Origin: Mycoemilia scoparia
Taxonomy: Eukaryota > Kickxellomycota > Kickxellomycetes > Kickxellales > Kickxellaceae
Reading direction: 5' to 3'
Assembly (NCBI GenBank): GCA_027575805.1
Contig: JANBPU010000061.1
Coordinates: 18,489-82,488, forward strand
Length of the DNA stretch: 64,000 nt
The notes beneath the pieces are model-generated. The model was given only the letters and a program-made list of their open reading frames with translations, ran no database searches and was not told where the DNA came from. Of the stretch, positions 11,701-24,483 are shown piece by piece. Each line of letters opens with the position of its first letter. Position 1 is the stretch's first letter. The translations under genes were made by a program, and so were the position numbers.

Positions 11701-14700
11701 CGTAGAAGCTCTCAGCCTTCACAGCTAGCCCGGACAGCAACTACGAATGCTATCCGCCTAAAAAACATGTCAAACCGTGAGCCAAATCAAATCCCTGGGA
11801 GCGGCGGCAACAGCACATACTCCAGTGCAACGGCAAGTCCCAACCTCACCCCAACAATGTTATCTGCACCAACTGGGGTGTCTATTAGTAGACGATCAAC
11901 AGCCAGTCCAGACCACTCAGCCGTTGATTCAAAGCAACACCAACATCTGCAAGCGAGTACTAACGATAGTGCAGCGACACCAACAGACACTTCAGTTATG
12001 CCATCGCTTCATTCCCAAGCCTATTCACAGGGTTCCTCAACAGCTGGAAATGTCTCTGGTAGTGATATCAATACGCCACAGCCTTCAAGAACGGTGTCAT
12101 ATAACATATCGAGCACCATTGGGTCGGGTAGCGATGACAACTCGCCAAAATTTTCGGGACTTTCACCCAACATTAGCATTCATACAGATTTTAGCAGTGG
12201 TGACGATTCGAGGTCTCAAGCAATTTCTCCTTTGTCATCATCTCGACCTTCGCTTGGTGCTATGTCAGGGTCTCCTCTAAGCACAACTACACCTACAGGG
12301 CTTAACGAGTTTATGGAGCCTAACTCGGTTAGACAAGCTCGTCGCGATGCATTGTGGCAGGCATTGGTGCTATGGAAGACGAAAGCTGACAAGGATCTTA
12401 GTAACTACCTGAGCAAGTGGCGTGAAAACGAGAGCGGAATGTTGGTATGCGACGAGGATGGGGGCCCAGAGCCAGAGGACGATGACTCAATGATCATGAA
12501 GGTCAAGAGAGGCCACAGGCAGTCATTTTCAGACATACAGATGGATCCCGGTCGTTTCAAATTTAGAAAGCGTATCTTGGATCTTGCGAAAACAATACGC
12601 AACTCTACAGTTAACGATCTATCTAATAGTGAATATTCTGGAAATTTGTCAAGCCAACTGTATAATCTTTTGACCGAACACAAGGCACGATACCCAGGCG
12701 ATGTTCCGGCAGGAAACCTTATTCTTGATGTCTTCTACTCATTTTCTGCATGTTCCCAATTGGTAAACCAGCTTTCTGCTGCATCTGCTTCTTTAGTCCA
12801 AGTTTCCGTGACGAGTCCCGTTTCAGCTGGTTCGACGACTGTTTCGGGCCAGCATACATCCAATGTCGGAAGCGGCCATGTGAGATCCACACGTTCTTCC
12901 TCTCCCTTGCGCTTTGCTACGGTATTATCTGGTGAACAGCGTGCCGCAGTTCCTAGCCATGGATCATCTAACCTCTCAGAAGCCAGCAGCCCTGGAGGAG
13001 TCGATGAAGTGGAATCAGGCGACAAGGTCAACACAAACTATAAGCATCCCCCAATCCCACCAACAGCCCATGCCGAGAGTGTATCATCAGTGGCCTCATC
13101 TGCAGGTCAAGCCAATCGCCATTCTCATGGAAGCCGTAAAGATTCTGTTAGTTCTGCTCCTGGAGCGATACCTTCATCATCGCTTAGACATGGTTCGCGT
13201 AGCAGACCAAGATCTTCTACAATCACAAACAATAATAGTTGTGACAGTCAAGCTCGTCCTACAGATGGCACAATACATAGATCCAATACTGTATCAAAAG
13301 ACTCAGGTCTGGATTCAAACAATACATCATCATCTCAGTACAGGTTGCCAAGTGGCACTATTTCTACCCGAACAAGTGCAACACCTAGTCCAACTTCAAT
13401 GATGCCCACTAATCTTGATAATGATAGCGGAGATGAGATCCCTATAACATCATTCCGAAGGTTACGCAAGGTTAGTACTACAAGTGGTACAAGCGACATT
13501 GGATATGCTTCAACTGCTAGTGGCTATAATACACCCCAAGGAGGCCCACAGAGTAGTGGCTCTGGACTTATTGCTCGTCGATCAATGTGGCGTGCCACTG
13601 ATTCGACATCGCCCAGCCGCGATGTCTCGCCATCTCGTAAGGACTCCTCGACATATGAGAAGAAGGAAGGGGTGTCTATTTCCAGGCCTTATGGAGAGGA
13701 GCATGCACAGCCCCTAGTTGCTTCCTCACTGCCACACAGCGCTCAGTTTACCAGCGTTTATGGACCATTCCAAACCAGGAGAGAGTCAAATGAGGAATCA
13801 CTGGCATCGCCGACATCGATGCCTGGCAACCTACTTTCGGTTTCCCAGACTGTTTCGCCCATATCAAAGATTGGGTCACCCTTTAGTCAACATTCTGATG
13901 CTACATCAACAATTCCACATTTACATCTTCCAAGCACCACCATCAATCATGGTATGAGAAGAGATGGGCATGTAAGCCAGGTCAGCACTACATCAGTTCC
14001 GCCTGTGTCCTCCACGGTTATATCTGGCCCCTACAGTAGTACTACTCATGGAGTGGGACAAGTAAAAGCAATTATAGGGCATTCTGATATTGGCCCAAGT
14101 CTGTCGTTGGTTGCTACTATCACCACCACACCACTTCCTCAAGTCGGTTCATTTGAACACTCTCACACTTGGACAGAGGGAATGAAAAATGTTGGACCAT
14201 CCGTTTCAAAACGGCCCACGCTTCAGGCAACACAGACGAATGACTCTCTGCCAAAGGACCTGAGCAAAACACCCACGGCATCTCCAAGAGGGTTGACGGT
14301 TTCAGTAGAAAGGACACCCACAACTAGTCAGGGGGGCAGTCAGTTTCCCCAATCGCCACTGGCACGCACTCCTGGCATTCCTTCACCTTCTCTTGATGAT
14401 ACTGTAGTTTGCCGCCTTTGTGAGAATCAGTTCCGCAGAGCAGATCTTTCAGCCCACTCGAAGCGTTGTAAGATTGATCAAGAGCACTCTCTTGCCGAGC
14501 ATGAGACAAATTCGCATTTGAAGCGTGTTCTGGACACAGCCAATAGCCACTATAGCGAGCTTTCCAAAACCCACAGATGGGATAAGCAAAGTATCCATGA
14601 TTGTTCGGCTGTAATATACATGGCCCAAAGAGCAATAGAGCTGCCAAGAGAACATGTGTATGATAGCTGGCAGTACGCCCTTTCCAAGTTCATAAAGTAT

Positions 14701-17700
14701 GAAAAGAAGCTCGAAAGAATGATATCTAGGGTTCCAGCTCTATCATCACGACCATCAGACAGGGGGCTTGAAATTGGAGACTCTTCTTTTAAAGATAAAG
14801 GCAATCGTCGCCACACTTCACATGCAGTTCCTGAACAAAGCCTGACGAGAATGGACCCCGAGACACTATGGCTGGTCCAAAAGCTTCTCAAGGCCATTAG
14901 AAACAAAAAGCACGCATTTGAACAGTACTATGATAATCTTGATACTTGGTACAAGCAATATATTGACAATTATCCTGGTCAGTATTCTGAGACCTCAGAC
15001 CCCATTCTGTATTCACTTATAAAGGAGAGATATCCGGAAAGTGCAACTCCATCACCATTCCTTGGGCAGGACAATTGGTGCCATTTACAGGCGCCAAGCT
15101 CAATGATTCCTAGCGTTCCAATGGGCTCTCTTGATCCATCATTCACGATGTCTCAGGGGTCTCGTCAAAGCATGGACCTGTTTTCTAGCCCCGGAAGTCC
15201 AGGGAGAAAGGCATCAACAAAGAAACCGGAGGGTGTATCAAAAAGGCGTCGTCGAAAGTCTCTTATCCACGCATTCACAGGAAGCTCGAGCTCAGAAAAG
15301 AAAGGCCTGGTTTCCAATGTGCCTGGATCCAGCAGCTCTAGACGGCAGTCCAGTATTGGGGGAAGTTCTTCTAGTCATAGCTCCAAAAACCTGGTTTCTC
15401 TATTTGCTGCTCTGTTCCGTGTTGGTGCTCATAGAAAGCACAGTTACTCGAACTTTATTGACCCGATATACCCATCTGTTGCAGCCTTGCCTCAAACCGC
15501 AAGACAGCTAGCTGGGCCATCATCGGGCACAAATCTTCGAATGCGGCCATCAGTTGGATCCAATGTATCGGCTTCAGCCCTGCCTCCAAGGCCACGCCAT
15601 GAAACAACGCCGGCTATTAGTCATACTGCTACGGCTACACAGTCTACTCCTGTCCCCCTAACCGCTGAATCAAGGCAGCGTAGTAGCAATGCATTCGCGA
15701 AACTGCCCTCAATACAGGACTTTGAGCTCATAAAGCCTATTTCTCGGGGTGCGTATGGGCGAGTTTACCTTTCGCGTAAAAAGGCAACCAATGACGTTTA
15801 TGCGATCAAGGTTATGCGAAAGTCGGATATGATTCATAAGAACATGGTATCCCAAGTATTAACTGAAAGGCGTGCTTTGTCGCTATTGCAAACGCCCTGG
15901 GTTGTCAGATTATTTTATGCATTCGATTCTCGTAGGCATCTTTTCTTGGTTATGGACTATTTGGTTGGTGGTGATCTTGCTGGTTTGCTACAAGTTTGGG
16001 GAGTTATGGAAGATGATGCGGCCCGCTTCTATACGGCCGAGACTGCTTGTGCTCTTGACTATTTACACCGCAACGGAATTATTCATCGCGACTTGAAACC
16101 AGACAATCTTTTGATATCCATCGACGGTCACATTAAACTCACAGATTTTGGACTCAGCCAGATTACAGTAAAGGGCGGAGATGACTCCGCATCTGATGCT
16201 GAAGATCTGCCTGAGAGGTTTAAAGCCGTAAAGACCAAGAGAGCATCTGTTACAAATCGCGTCTCCTTGCTTCGCCCTACTTCCCAACTAAGAACAGCCG
16301 CCCCGTCAACTGCTGCATCAGCTGTATCCATGTCCTCGGCTATGGATATACAAACAGCAGCAAGGCCTCCACCTACTTCTCACCGAAATATCAAGCGCAA
16401 CAGCCAAAATAGTCGCAGATTTTTGGGAACCCCAGACTACCTTGCGCCAGAACTTTTGCTTGGAACTGGTAACGATGCTGCAGTGGACTGGTGGGCACTT
16501 GGTATCTGCCTTTTTGAGTTCATGTGTGGATACCCACCCTTCACTGATGAATCCCCAGAAGCCATCTTTAAAAACATTCTCAATCATGCTGTAGACTGGC
16601 CTGAAGAGGAAGGCTACATACCAGACGACGCGATAGATCTCATCAATGTTTTGCTTAACCCAGATTCCAGCCAAAGAGGAGGATTTAAAGAGATCCGCGA
16701 ATCGAAATTCTTTTCTGGTTTTGACCCTGAAAAGTGTCTAGATATGGAGCCACCATTTATACCACAGCCAGAAGATGAAGCTGATACCAGCTACTTTGAA
16801 GCAAGAACCCGCCCGGATATGCAGCGACTTTCCAATGCCACATTTATGCAACCTGATAATGCAGCGTCTCCACCAAAAACCGCATCAATTGCTAGTTCTG
16901 GAGAGGAGGAGGATAAGACATTTACTTCGGAAAAGAAGGAGCGTGACAACACCCAATTGGATCTCTCCCAGGATGACACCGAGGAGGAAGTTGAGCAGGA
17001 TAAGACTCGAGAGGATTCTGAAGTAAAGTCTCGAAAGCGATTTAGTGATCTAAGCCATGATCATCAGGAGGTTAAAGAAAACAGTGACCAAAAGGCTACT
17101 ATTAAGCAAGGGCATGCCGACCACGCTGTTCTTAAAAGTAAGCCTCAGTATCACTCTGAGTCCGAAACGCTTGGAATTAACACTCCAGACCTGCAACATA
17201 GAGTCCGTCATCAAAAAGCCAAGACTTCTAGTGTTGCGATTCCGTTTGGACAGCCACGGCATGAATCGGACAGCACTGGTCGCTTATCAAAATCTTTGGC
17301 TGACGCAATCACCTCAAACCCGGGACCATCGTCATCATCCCAAAGTCGCACGCTGTCTCGTAAAAATTCTATTGCTTCATCGCTGCGTCATCATCGCAGG
17401 CAACTTTCTGCTGGATCAGCTCTAGGATTCCTTAAGGGACACAGTCTGGGTTTGAGGAAAACATCTGGATCAAGCCGCACCCAGCACCCAACAAAGTTAT
17501 CTGGGACAAATGCCGAAAACGTACCAAACCGTAAAGGAGATACGAAATCACGAGAAGGCTCATCAGGTCGAAAGACACCTAATTCCAGCAGGGCGCATAG
17601 CAAGTCGACACACAGCCGCACTCCGAGTGAAACCGTGGGAGCCAAAAAGTCAGATTCGCACAACGATCATGTATTTGATGACTTTGCGTTCAAAAATGTC

Positions 17701-18549
17701 ACATTGCTCAACGATGTTAATCGCGATGTGTCTGTGGGCAGCATTCCTGGAACGCCCAACATAGGCTCATCTGCAATATCATCCTCGTTTGGAAGCTCTA
17801 GCGGTGGCCAACCTCTAAGAAGACAGTCAACAATTCAGGGCGATTTTTCACAAGCGCAATACACAACAGCCAGTGGGAGCTACAATTCAAGCAGCGGAAC
17901 CGGACTATCACATGTCCCTGGCCAGTTAACCATTCCGACTTCATCGATGCGCATCCCCACTTCGCCTTTGTGCTCTCCGTCGGTCTCTTCCCCTAGCAAT
18001 ACATCCCAAGCTGCAGAATCTCCTAGAACGCGCCCACCACTAAAGGTATCAACCACATTTAGTGGCCCTCTTACTACTGGTCCTAAAACATCAGTTGGAA
18101 TTGGTACGCCATCACATCGTTACAACCAGATTAGCAAGGATATCGAGTTGGAAGGCAAAGAGTATCCCATCTCTGCATCTCCATTCTATGATTCTGGGCA
18201 CCGACAAAGCCGCGGCAGAGCAAGGTCAGAAACTAATCCCTTGCTTAGCTCAAACCCGTCCAGCTCATATAATACACCCATTGGATCTAGCACTGCAACA
18301 CCCACTCGGGGTCAACTGGGTTTGTCTCGTGGCTCTCCTGTCCAGCCCTACTTTCAGCCTCACCAACAACAACAACGTGTAACAAGCGAATCAACATTTA
18401 GTAGGTCTTCAAGCTATACACAAGACCAATCGACAACCAATTCACCACCAGCTACATATTCTGGTGCGACCGGAAAGCAGGATCGCAAAGGCAAAACTGG
18501 CTCTCCATCAAGACGCAAATCCATTCTCTCATCAATTTTTAAACCCTAA
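8783..18549 (+). CDS. RIM15: Giant AGC-type Ser/Thr kinase, RIM15/Cek1 (Greatwall) family
   Basis: Two exons, 8783-9597 and 9750-18549, join in frame across a GTAAGC...AAG intron, giving about 3,204 aa. The first in-frame ATG is 8783. The kinase domain covers about residues 2262-2592 (15718-16715). Visible elements are a G-loop with GAYG, Lys2292, HRDLKPDN with Asp2386, DFG at 2404 and GTPDYLAPE near 2504. About 100 residues separate DFG from APE, against roughly 25 normally; a long activation-segment insert is a hallmark of this family. A C2HC finger (C1826-x2-C1829-x11-H1841-x3-C1845) and a helical region near 12325-12800 also occur in RIM15-type proteins. No response-regulator receiver domain is seen after the kinase; the last ~600 residues are Ser-rich and disordered. 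Known members act downstream of TORC1/PKA in quiescence and control PP2A through endosulfine. The N-terminal 1,100 residues are unusually long and low-complexity. A PAS domain was not evident. Confidence 0.88.
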
Positions 18550-18738
18550 TAACCATAAAAGTGCATGATAGCTACTCTACTGTTTTTAAAAACTACTTGC
18601 ATAAATAATTTTCCTTGACTCTATTCTTATTGCAATGTATCTCTTAAGTTTAAATCTTATATTTTTTACTGGAAAGTTTAAATTGGTTATAGTGACCAAA
18701 AAATCCAAATAGGTGCTGTTTAGGATCTCTATGTTTTT

Positions 18739-19540
18739 TTAGCTCTCAAGCCGTAACAAGAGCTTTCCGCTGACACTGTCAACATCAACATGAACCTGGG
18801 TCATGTCGCGAATCACATAGTCTGCGCCTGCAGATCTCAATTCTTCCTCACTGAAACCAGTAGTCAGAGCAACGACAATACTACCAGCGGCCTTTCCCGA
18901 CTTGATACCGGCTAGAGCATCTTCAAAGACAACACATTTTGAAGGGTCTAGTCCAAGATTGGCGGCTCCACGGTTAAATGGTTCAGGGTCTGGTTTTCCA
19001 TTGAAAACCTCGTCGCCAGTGATCATATCGGATTGGGACTGAGGGAATTTGAGGTATTCGAGCCTTTTTGTTGCCAACATTCTTGTTCCTGATGTTACAA
19101 TAGTCCATTTGTTTGGAGGGAGTGAACCCAGAAGCTCCAGGGCACCGGGAATTGGGAATATGCTGTCATAATCTTCGACAGCCATGCCTTCAAGCATATT
19201 TACCGTTTCGATATTCTGGACTTCTTTTGGAAAGAATGTCTGCAGGACTTTTAGTGTTGGGACACCATGGCAGGCATGGTAAACTGTTTTTGGGTCTACT
19301 CCATGTTTATTCGAAAACCAGGTGTAGACATTTTCGGTGCATTTGAGGGTATCTATTTAAAGAGGCATAAGAATATATTTTTGGTGTTAATACTAGTAGT
19401 GGTAGTGGTAATAGTAGTAGTAGTAGTAGTAGTAGCAATAGTAGTAGTATGTGACTGTGTTACTTACGAATAAGAGTTCCATCTAGATCAAATAGCAAGC
19501 CGTCGGCAGTTAGTTCCTTTACACTGGTGGAAGTGGTCAT
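18739..19540 (-). CDS. HAD-superfamily sugar/polyol phosphatase (GPP/DOG type)
   Basis: Exon 1 is 19540-19468 and exon 2 is 19352-18739, joined by a 115-nt GTAAGT...TAG intron, giving 228 aa. The nucleophile motif FDLDGT lies at residues 17-22, near the N-terminus as in the family. A helical cap follows, then a motif II Ser/Thr in WTIVTSGTR, then a Lys-containing stretch, then VFEDALAGIKSGKAAG, which is the typical motif III/IV with acidic ED. The protein most resembles yeast glycerol-1-phosphatase (Gpp1/2) and 2-deoxyglucose-6-phosphatase (Dog1/2), about 250 aa. The exact substrate cannot be read from sequence. It converges with the kinase gene, the stops being about 190 bp apart. The intron holds a TAG trinucleotide repeat. 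Confidence 0.88.
19393..19450. repeat. TAG/GTA trinucleotide microsatellite inside an intron
   Basis: Near-continuous TAG units with a few interruptions, entirely within the single intron of the HAD phosphatase gene. It takes up about half of that intron. Confidence 0.9.
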
Positions 19541-20313
19541 AATTGCTGGCAGGGTTGTTTTATAAAGATATAAAATAAAGATAGGCAATATGAATATATG
19601 ATAAATAGGAGAAAATAGTGGCTCAAGAGTCAAAAGAATAAACACCCCTTATTTAACTTTTCATGATTCTAAAGAGCAAGTGGACAATGTATAGGAAATA
19701 TCATTTGCGGATAAACATTATTGGAAGCACACTGTCACTTTTAAACTGATAATCGCGGCACACTCAACTTCCTTTGAATCTTCCCTAAAGTACAAGTTAC
19801 CTCATGATCCTGGAATGTATCCAAGTCTCATTTATAATTAGTGATTTACCTTGCTCTTTTAGTATGAGTGGGCAAAAGAATGCATGGATATCATCCAATC
19901 TATTTGTCAGCGAACTCCAATCAAAAGCTTTTGATGTTACTGTCTAAGCAGATTATAAAGGAGACTAGGCGTTATGTGGCCGCAAGCTTCTCCAGGCCTT
20001 AATATACGCTAAGGCTTGGAATTCAGTTTAAAGCCAAGATGGGAACGAGCTGTATGTGTTTTGGGCCTTAGATGTTCATACTGGCATAGTATGCAGACCA
20101 ACTAGGAACCCATTGGACCTCTTGGCTAATATACAAGACTCCAAAAGTAGATCTTGTCTCCGGGTCAGGATCCTTTAGGCTTAAATCCACAACGTGAAAA
20201 TAAACAAAGTTTGTAGCTTGGCAAGAAAATATACTATTTACTATTGTTGTTATTACTGTGACCGCTATTATAATACAGCAAAGCTTAAAAAGGAAAAGTG
20301 GATCAAAGTGATT
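19541..20313. other. Spacer, no gene seen
   Basis: Lies between the start of the phosphatase gene and the stop of the carrier gene, both on the minus strand. It must hold the phosphatase promoter and the carrier 3' end. No conserved frame or RNA gene was recognised. Confidence 0.5.
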
Positions 20314-21542
20314 CTATTCATAATTGCTGGCCAAGTCTTGGGCTCCGTTTTCCTTCAGTGACTCAAGCCATCCCTTGACCTTTTCGTACACCATAAACGT
20401 GATAGCCTGTCCAGGAGCGACTCTAAGGATACGTGGGGTAATGCCACGGTACAATGCGGACCAGCCTTCCTTCTGAATAAGCTCGGTAGTAACGGTCTTT
20501 ATACGCGACCAGCCACTTTCGCCCTTAAGGTTAGGTGTCCGCTGAACGCGGGTCTTGATAGTGTCGATCGGGCCGTTGGACAATGGGCCCATGGCTCCAC
20601 TGACTCCACCAAGAATCAAATGCTGGTAGCTAGGGAGCTCATCGACATTCTGTAGCTTTTTGGCATATGCTTTGAATTCCTGGTACGCAGTAAAGTTAAC
20701 GGCCTGATTTGTTGCTTGGCGTATCGCTGTCAGCGTGACCCCCTTATATAGAGCGCTAAAGCCCTCCTCGCGTATAATCGTGTATACCGTGTGAGCAGCA
20801 TTGCGATACTTTGGGACATCCATAGGATCTACGGTTGAATGGCGCTGTGCCTGTAGGCGGATCTTTACAACTTCCATTGGCGTCACAACAGCAACAGCTT
20901 CTGTTACGCCTGCGCCCAGACCAGCAAAGAATGTAGCTGTTGTGCTTACATTTCCAGTCTCTGGATCACGAAGCCATGACTTGTATAGCTCAAATGAAGA
21001 AAAGCGAATGGCCATCTTTGGTACGATCCCAGAAACCACCGCGCCCAAACCCTTGTACAGCGCAAGTATACCTTCGCGTTGGACAATGCGCACACCTACT
21101 CCAACAAAGCTATTAGATACGGGTGCTCTAGTTGCCGATCCATTTGCAACAATATTGGCAGTATTTCCTAGTGCTTTTGAAGTATTAGCAGCAGCGGCCC
21201 TCTACAATTATGTAAACAACAAATTGTCAGTCCACAAACATGTCATTTTTTGGCGACATACCATCCAGGCATCGTTTTCACAGTAGATAAGGGTAAATTC
21301 AGATGTGGCAGCAGCGGCGGTGGTGGTCAATAATATATATTACTAGAAAAGCTGCAGTACTGTGTAGATTCGTGTTTATAGGGCTTAATATGTTTGTTTG
21401 GGCTTACATGTCGAGATTTGAGCTGCATGCGAACTTTAATGGTATCGAGGGGGTGGCACACCAGAGCCTCGGCACAGCCAGCAACGCCGCCAGCGACCAG
21501 GTGGGTCGAGAGGTTATTTGCCTTCCCATTATCTTTGGACAT
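20314..21542 (-). CDS. SFC1: Mitochondrial succinate/fumarate carrier (Sfc1/Acr1 type)
   Basis: Exon 1 is 21542-21408 (45 codons) and exon 2 is 21201-20314, with a 206-nt GTAAGC...TAG intron, giving 340 aa. It is a mitochondrial carrier with three repeats. The signature P-x-[DE]-x-x-[KR] appears as PLDTIKVRMQ (from residue 31), PMEVVKIRLQAQ and PIDTIKTRVQ. Blocks such as LYKGLGAVVSGIVPKMAIRF and RVAPGQAITFMVYE match the yeast succinate-fumarate carrier Sfc1 rather than other subfamilies. That carrier exchanges cytosolic succinate for mitochondrial fumarate and is needed for growth on two-carbon sources. An Ala/Asn-rich insert at the start of exon 2 (about 30 residues) sits between repeat-1 helices. 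Sfc1 is about 322 aa, so this is slightly longer. Confidence 0.92.
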
Positions 21543-22463
21543 GGTAGTTTGTTGACCGGAAGTATTTGGATATTAACTGGAAATAGAAACAATCTAGGAT
21601 AGGCAGCTTTGTTCAAAATGGCAATTGTGTGTCCAGCAATAGCTGTGTGGAGAAGAGAGGTGGGTGCAGAAAGAAACAGTTACTTTTTTATTGGAAATAA
21701 AGTGAAAGCTGGAGTAAAGGCCAAAACCGTTGACCATGCTAGGAGTATTTATACAAAAAAATCATATGAAATTGAATTCTGTGGGTTGAATCCTTTATGC
21801 GCTGGTGGCAGGCAGAAACCAAGTTACGAATACATGGAAAGAATGAAAGGAGGGGATAGGATAGGTCACGCCGAGTTGGCTGGCAAGAATGGATCAAGCG
21901 TTGAGGGGGATAGCAGGCATCGCGCTAACATCTGGCAAAGGCCAGCCGGACGATGGTGGGGTGCGCTCTGGCCGATACGGGCACATTCTTTCCTGACCTA
22001 TGAAAGCCAAGGTGCTTGTCATCACAGTTCCAGCCAACTTTCTCATTAATTGGCTTTATTCAGTCATTATTTTCTTATCTTATCTTCCTGGAGATAGGCA
22101 CGTGCTTTGCCAATGGTTGGTAATGATGATACCAAAAGAGGAATTATGCCAGGGAAGGGGGATTGGATCTGGTAAAAAAACAGGTAATTGGCTTTAGGTT
22201 TATCAAATGGGGATGCATGAGTGGGCTCCCTCGAAACCCTTAATTGCCATCGAAATGCATGTGCAAATATTATCAAGCTCAAGTTCGGGCTTTATCTATT
22301 CCAAGTTGATCTCTGTTATCTCTTGCCCTCTTTCGCTGAAACTTGTTCACCACATACATGGATGTAGCTTCATTTCTGGACAGTGTCTTATCGGCCTATA
22401 TCAATGTAAATTGTCATATTGCTCTTTTCAAAGTCATTGAAATAGCTTCATGTCAAAAGATAC

Positions 22464-22582
22464 AAGTATCATAAATTTTGAAAGGCACTATTTGGTGGAC
22501 AACTGCTATAGGGGCGATCACTGCAAAATAGATGACCACCATTTATTGGCAAATGGTCATCCTTCAAAAATAGTCTCCCATA
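22464..22582. repeat. Family A repeat
   Basis: Begins GTATCATAAATTTTGAAAGG and ends CATCCTTCAAAAATAGTCTC followed by CCATAT. It holds the internal block CTATAGGGGCGATCAC and the core AAATGGTCATCCTTCAAAAA. It is similar to 48304-48430. Confidence 0.6.
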
Positions 22583-22675
22583 TGCACTATAACATATGTG
22601 GTGGTCTGTGCGTTTACAGCAAATCAATGGGTGGTATCCAGTTGTAGTTTTTTGCTTGCCACCAAAAGCATGCAG

Positions 22676-22798
22676 ATATGGATCATAATGTTTTAAGGGC
22701 ATTTTTTGGTGTTCAATGATTGCGGAGACAATTACAGCCCAGTGTGTGGCCACAGTTCATTAGCAAATAGTCGCACTTCAAAAATAACCACTCCATAT
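22676..22798. repeat. Family A repeat
   Basis: Starts ATATGGATCATAATG and ends CACTTCAAAAATAACCACTC followed by CATAT, so the ends are imperfect inverted repeats. It lies about 95 bp after another copy. Confidence 0.6.
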
Positions 22799-22988
22799 TG
22801 TTTCGGCATTATTGTATTGTTGAATTTAATAAAAATGCAGTATTTGGAACTTTAAAAAAGCTGGCCAGAGTCCCAAGTCAAGCCATATAATAATGAAAGC
22901 AGCGATAGCAATGGAAAAGAGTAAAGATAAATGTATTAGTGATAGTAGTGATGTAAAGTTGTGACTAGGATGTGAAATGGTATTGTGC

Positions 22989-23696
22989 CTAAATCGAAAG
23001 AGAGCCTAGTCCTAGAGCTGCGACTGCTGATGAGACTGCTACAGCAGCCAAAATCAGGCCTTCGTTGCTAAATTTGTAGCTACTAGTGTTCTTGTGAGAC
23101 TGGCGGTAGGGTCTGAATAGCGAAAATGCAGACCTGGCACCACTTGTGTCGGAGCGGGTTTTGGTCTCCTTGTCGTCGGAAGCCGACTTTGAATGCTTCT
23201 TGGTTTTGGATTTAGATGACTCTTCGTCTTCATCCTTACCCTTGTCCTTGTCCTCGTCCTTGTCCTTGTCCTTATCTTTTTCCTCATCAGAATCGGACTT
23301 CTTTGAGCTAGATTTAGACTTAGATTTGGTTTCCTTACTCGAATCGGCTTCTTCAGATTGATCCGTCGTGGTGGCTGTTCCTTTGCCAGTAGCTTCTTCA
23401 GTTGCCTCTGTACTCTCCATTTGGCCTCTGGTGGAAGTGTCCGTAGCCTGTAAAGTTTTGGCATTACTAGTAGTTCTCTTAGCCGTTGCCGTAGCTGTGG
23501 CTGTAGGCTGGGTTATGCTGGGCTGTTCAGCATTGGTTTGGTCGTCTGCCTGGGTGTCTTCCGCGCTGGTTGCTTGGTTGTTCGCCTGTCTCTTGACCAT
23601 AGTCATGTTCTCACCGTGAGTAGCACCATAAGAAAGCTGGAGAATGGATACGTAGATGACAAAAATGGCAACAAAGGATCTGATCTTCATATTCAT
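22989..23696 (-). CDS. Secreted, probably GPI-anchored, Lys/Asp/Ser-rich protein
   Basis: 235 aa from the first in-frame ATG (23696; another Met follows at 23690). The N-terminus is a clear signal peptide (NMKIRSF, then a hydrophobic core VAIFVIYVSILQL). A Lys-Arg site (TMVKR|QANN) about 32 residues in could be cut by a Kex2-type protease. The middle is disordered, first Thr/Ala/Glu-rich, then charged with a KDKDKDEDKDK-type run. The C-terminus is a hydrophobic tail preceded by a small-residue patch (SNEG), the layout of a GPI-anchor signal. A single exon. No enzymatic domain is present; a cell-surface or wall protein is the best inference. Confidence 0.65.
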   Translation of the reverse strand: MNMKIRSFVAIFVIYVSILQLSYGATHGENMTMVKRQANNQATSAEDTQADDQTNAEQPSITQPTATATATAKRTTSNAKTLQATDTSTRGQMESTEATEEATGKGTATTTDQSEEADSSKETKSKSKSSSKKSDSDEEKDKDKDKDEDKDKGKDEDEESSKSKTKKHSKSASDDKETKTRSDTSGARSAFSLFRPYRQSHKNTSSYKFSNEGLILAAVAVSSAVAALGLGSLSI

Positions 23697-24483
23697 GCTG
23701 AACGACAAAGGTTAGTGTAGGTATATGTTAAAACAATTATTTAGGAAAGAAGAATTGCAAATATTGAATAGTTTGTATGGATATTTCGGCAAAGCTGACA
23801 CAGGCTCATTATATAACCAACTGAACGCACCCAGCTTTCAACATATCCTGAAATGCCAGGCAAAACGATTCCCTCATGTATCAATTGTATACACCATATT
23901 TAATCACTTTGAATGATGTTATATGCAACTTAAACAGTTAAAATGTTAACTTATTAATGGTTTTTAGTGGAATTATCTGCTTCGTCAAATATTCATGCCA
24001 AGCTATGATAGCCGATTAATATGTTCTTGGCTGATCACGCAAGAAAAGCCATTCCTGTGACGAGGCTAAGATGCCTATATTCTATTAGCTAAAAGGTTTG
24101 TTTGTGCCTGTTAAAAATATCCCTTTGTTAGTTTGGAAAATGATACCCTGTTCTTTACAAGAGATTTCTATTAATCACCAGACTTTTTGAGTGAGTGGCA
24201 TTTTCTACGCTTGCTTGGAAAATTGATTGGTTGGGTTTGGTAGACACACATGGTTGGCCGAATAATTAGATTTGGATCGCGAAAAGTACTCGCTAATTGT
24301 GGCAAATTTCGTGATTAATTGACACAAAGACAGGCAGCAAACGATGCAAATTTATGAGGTGAAGCGAGACGAAAACTAAAAGGCAAAAACAGATGCATTG
24401 ACACTTTAGACAACTTTTGGTCACTTTATTGTTTTATTATAGCATTATTTATCACCAAGTTTCAAATTCACAGGATACTATAA
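23697..24483. other. Divergent intergenic region, no gene seen
   Basis: Lies between the divergently transcribed surface-protein gene and J-protein gene, so it should contain both promoters. No further frame or repeat was recognised. Confidence 0.5.

Larger units (their letters stand above)
21543..22988. other. Spacer with two family A repeats, no gene seen
   Basis: Upstream region of the carrier gene and downstream of the GPI-type protein gene. A 146-codon frame at 21609-22049 starts without ATG, is not conserved-looking and is treated as chance. Repeats at 22464-22582 and 22676-22798 are listed separately. Confidence 0.45.

Noticed and set aside
21609..22049. 146-codon frame upstream of the carrier gene
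   Set aside because: Does not begin with ATG, mixed composition, no splice partner; lies in the promoter of the minus-strand carrier gene.
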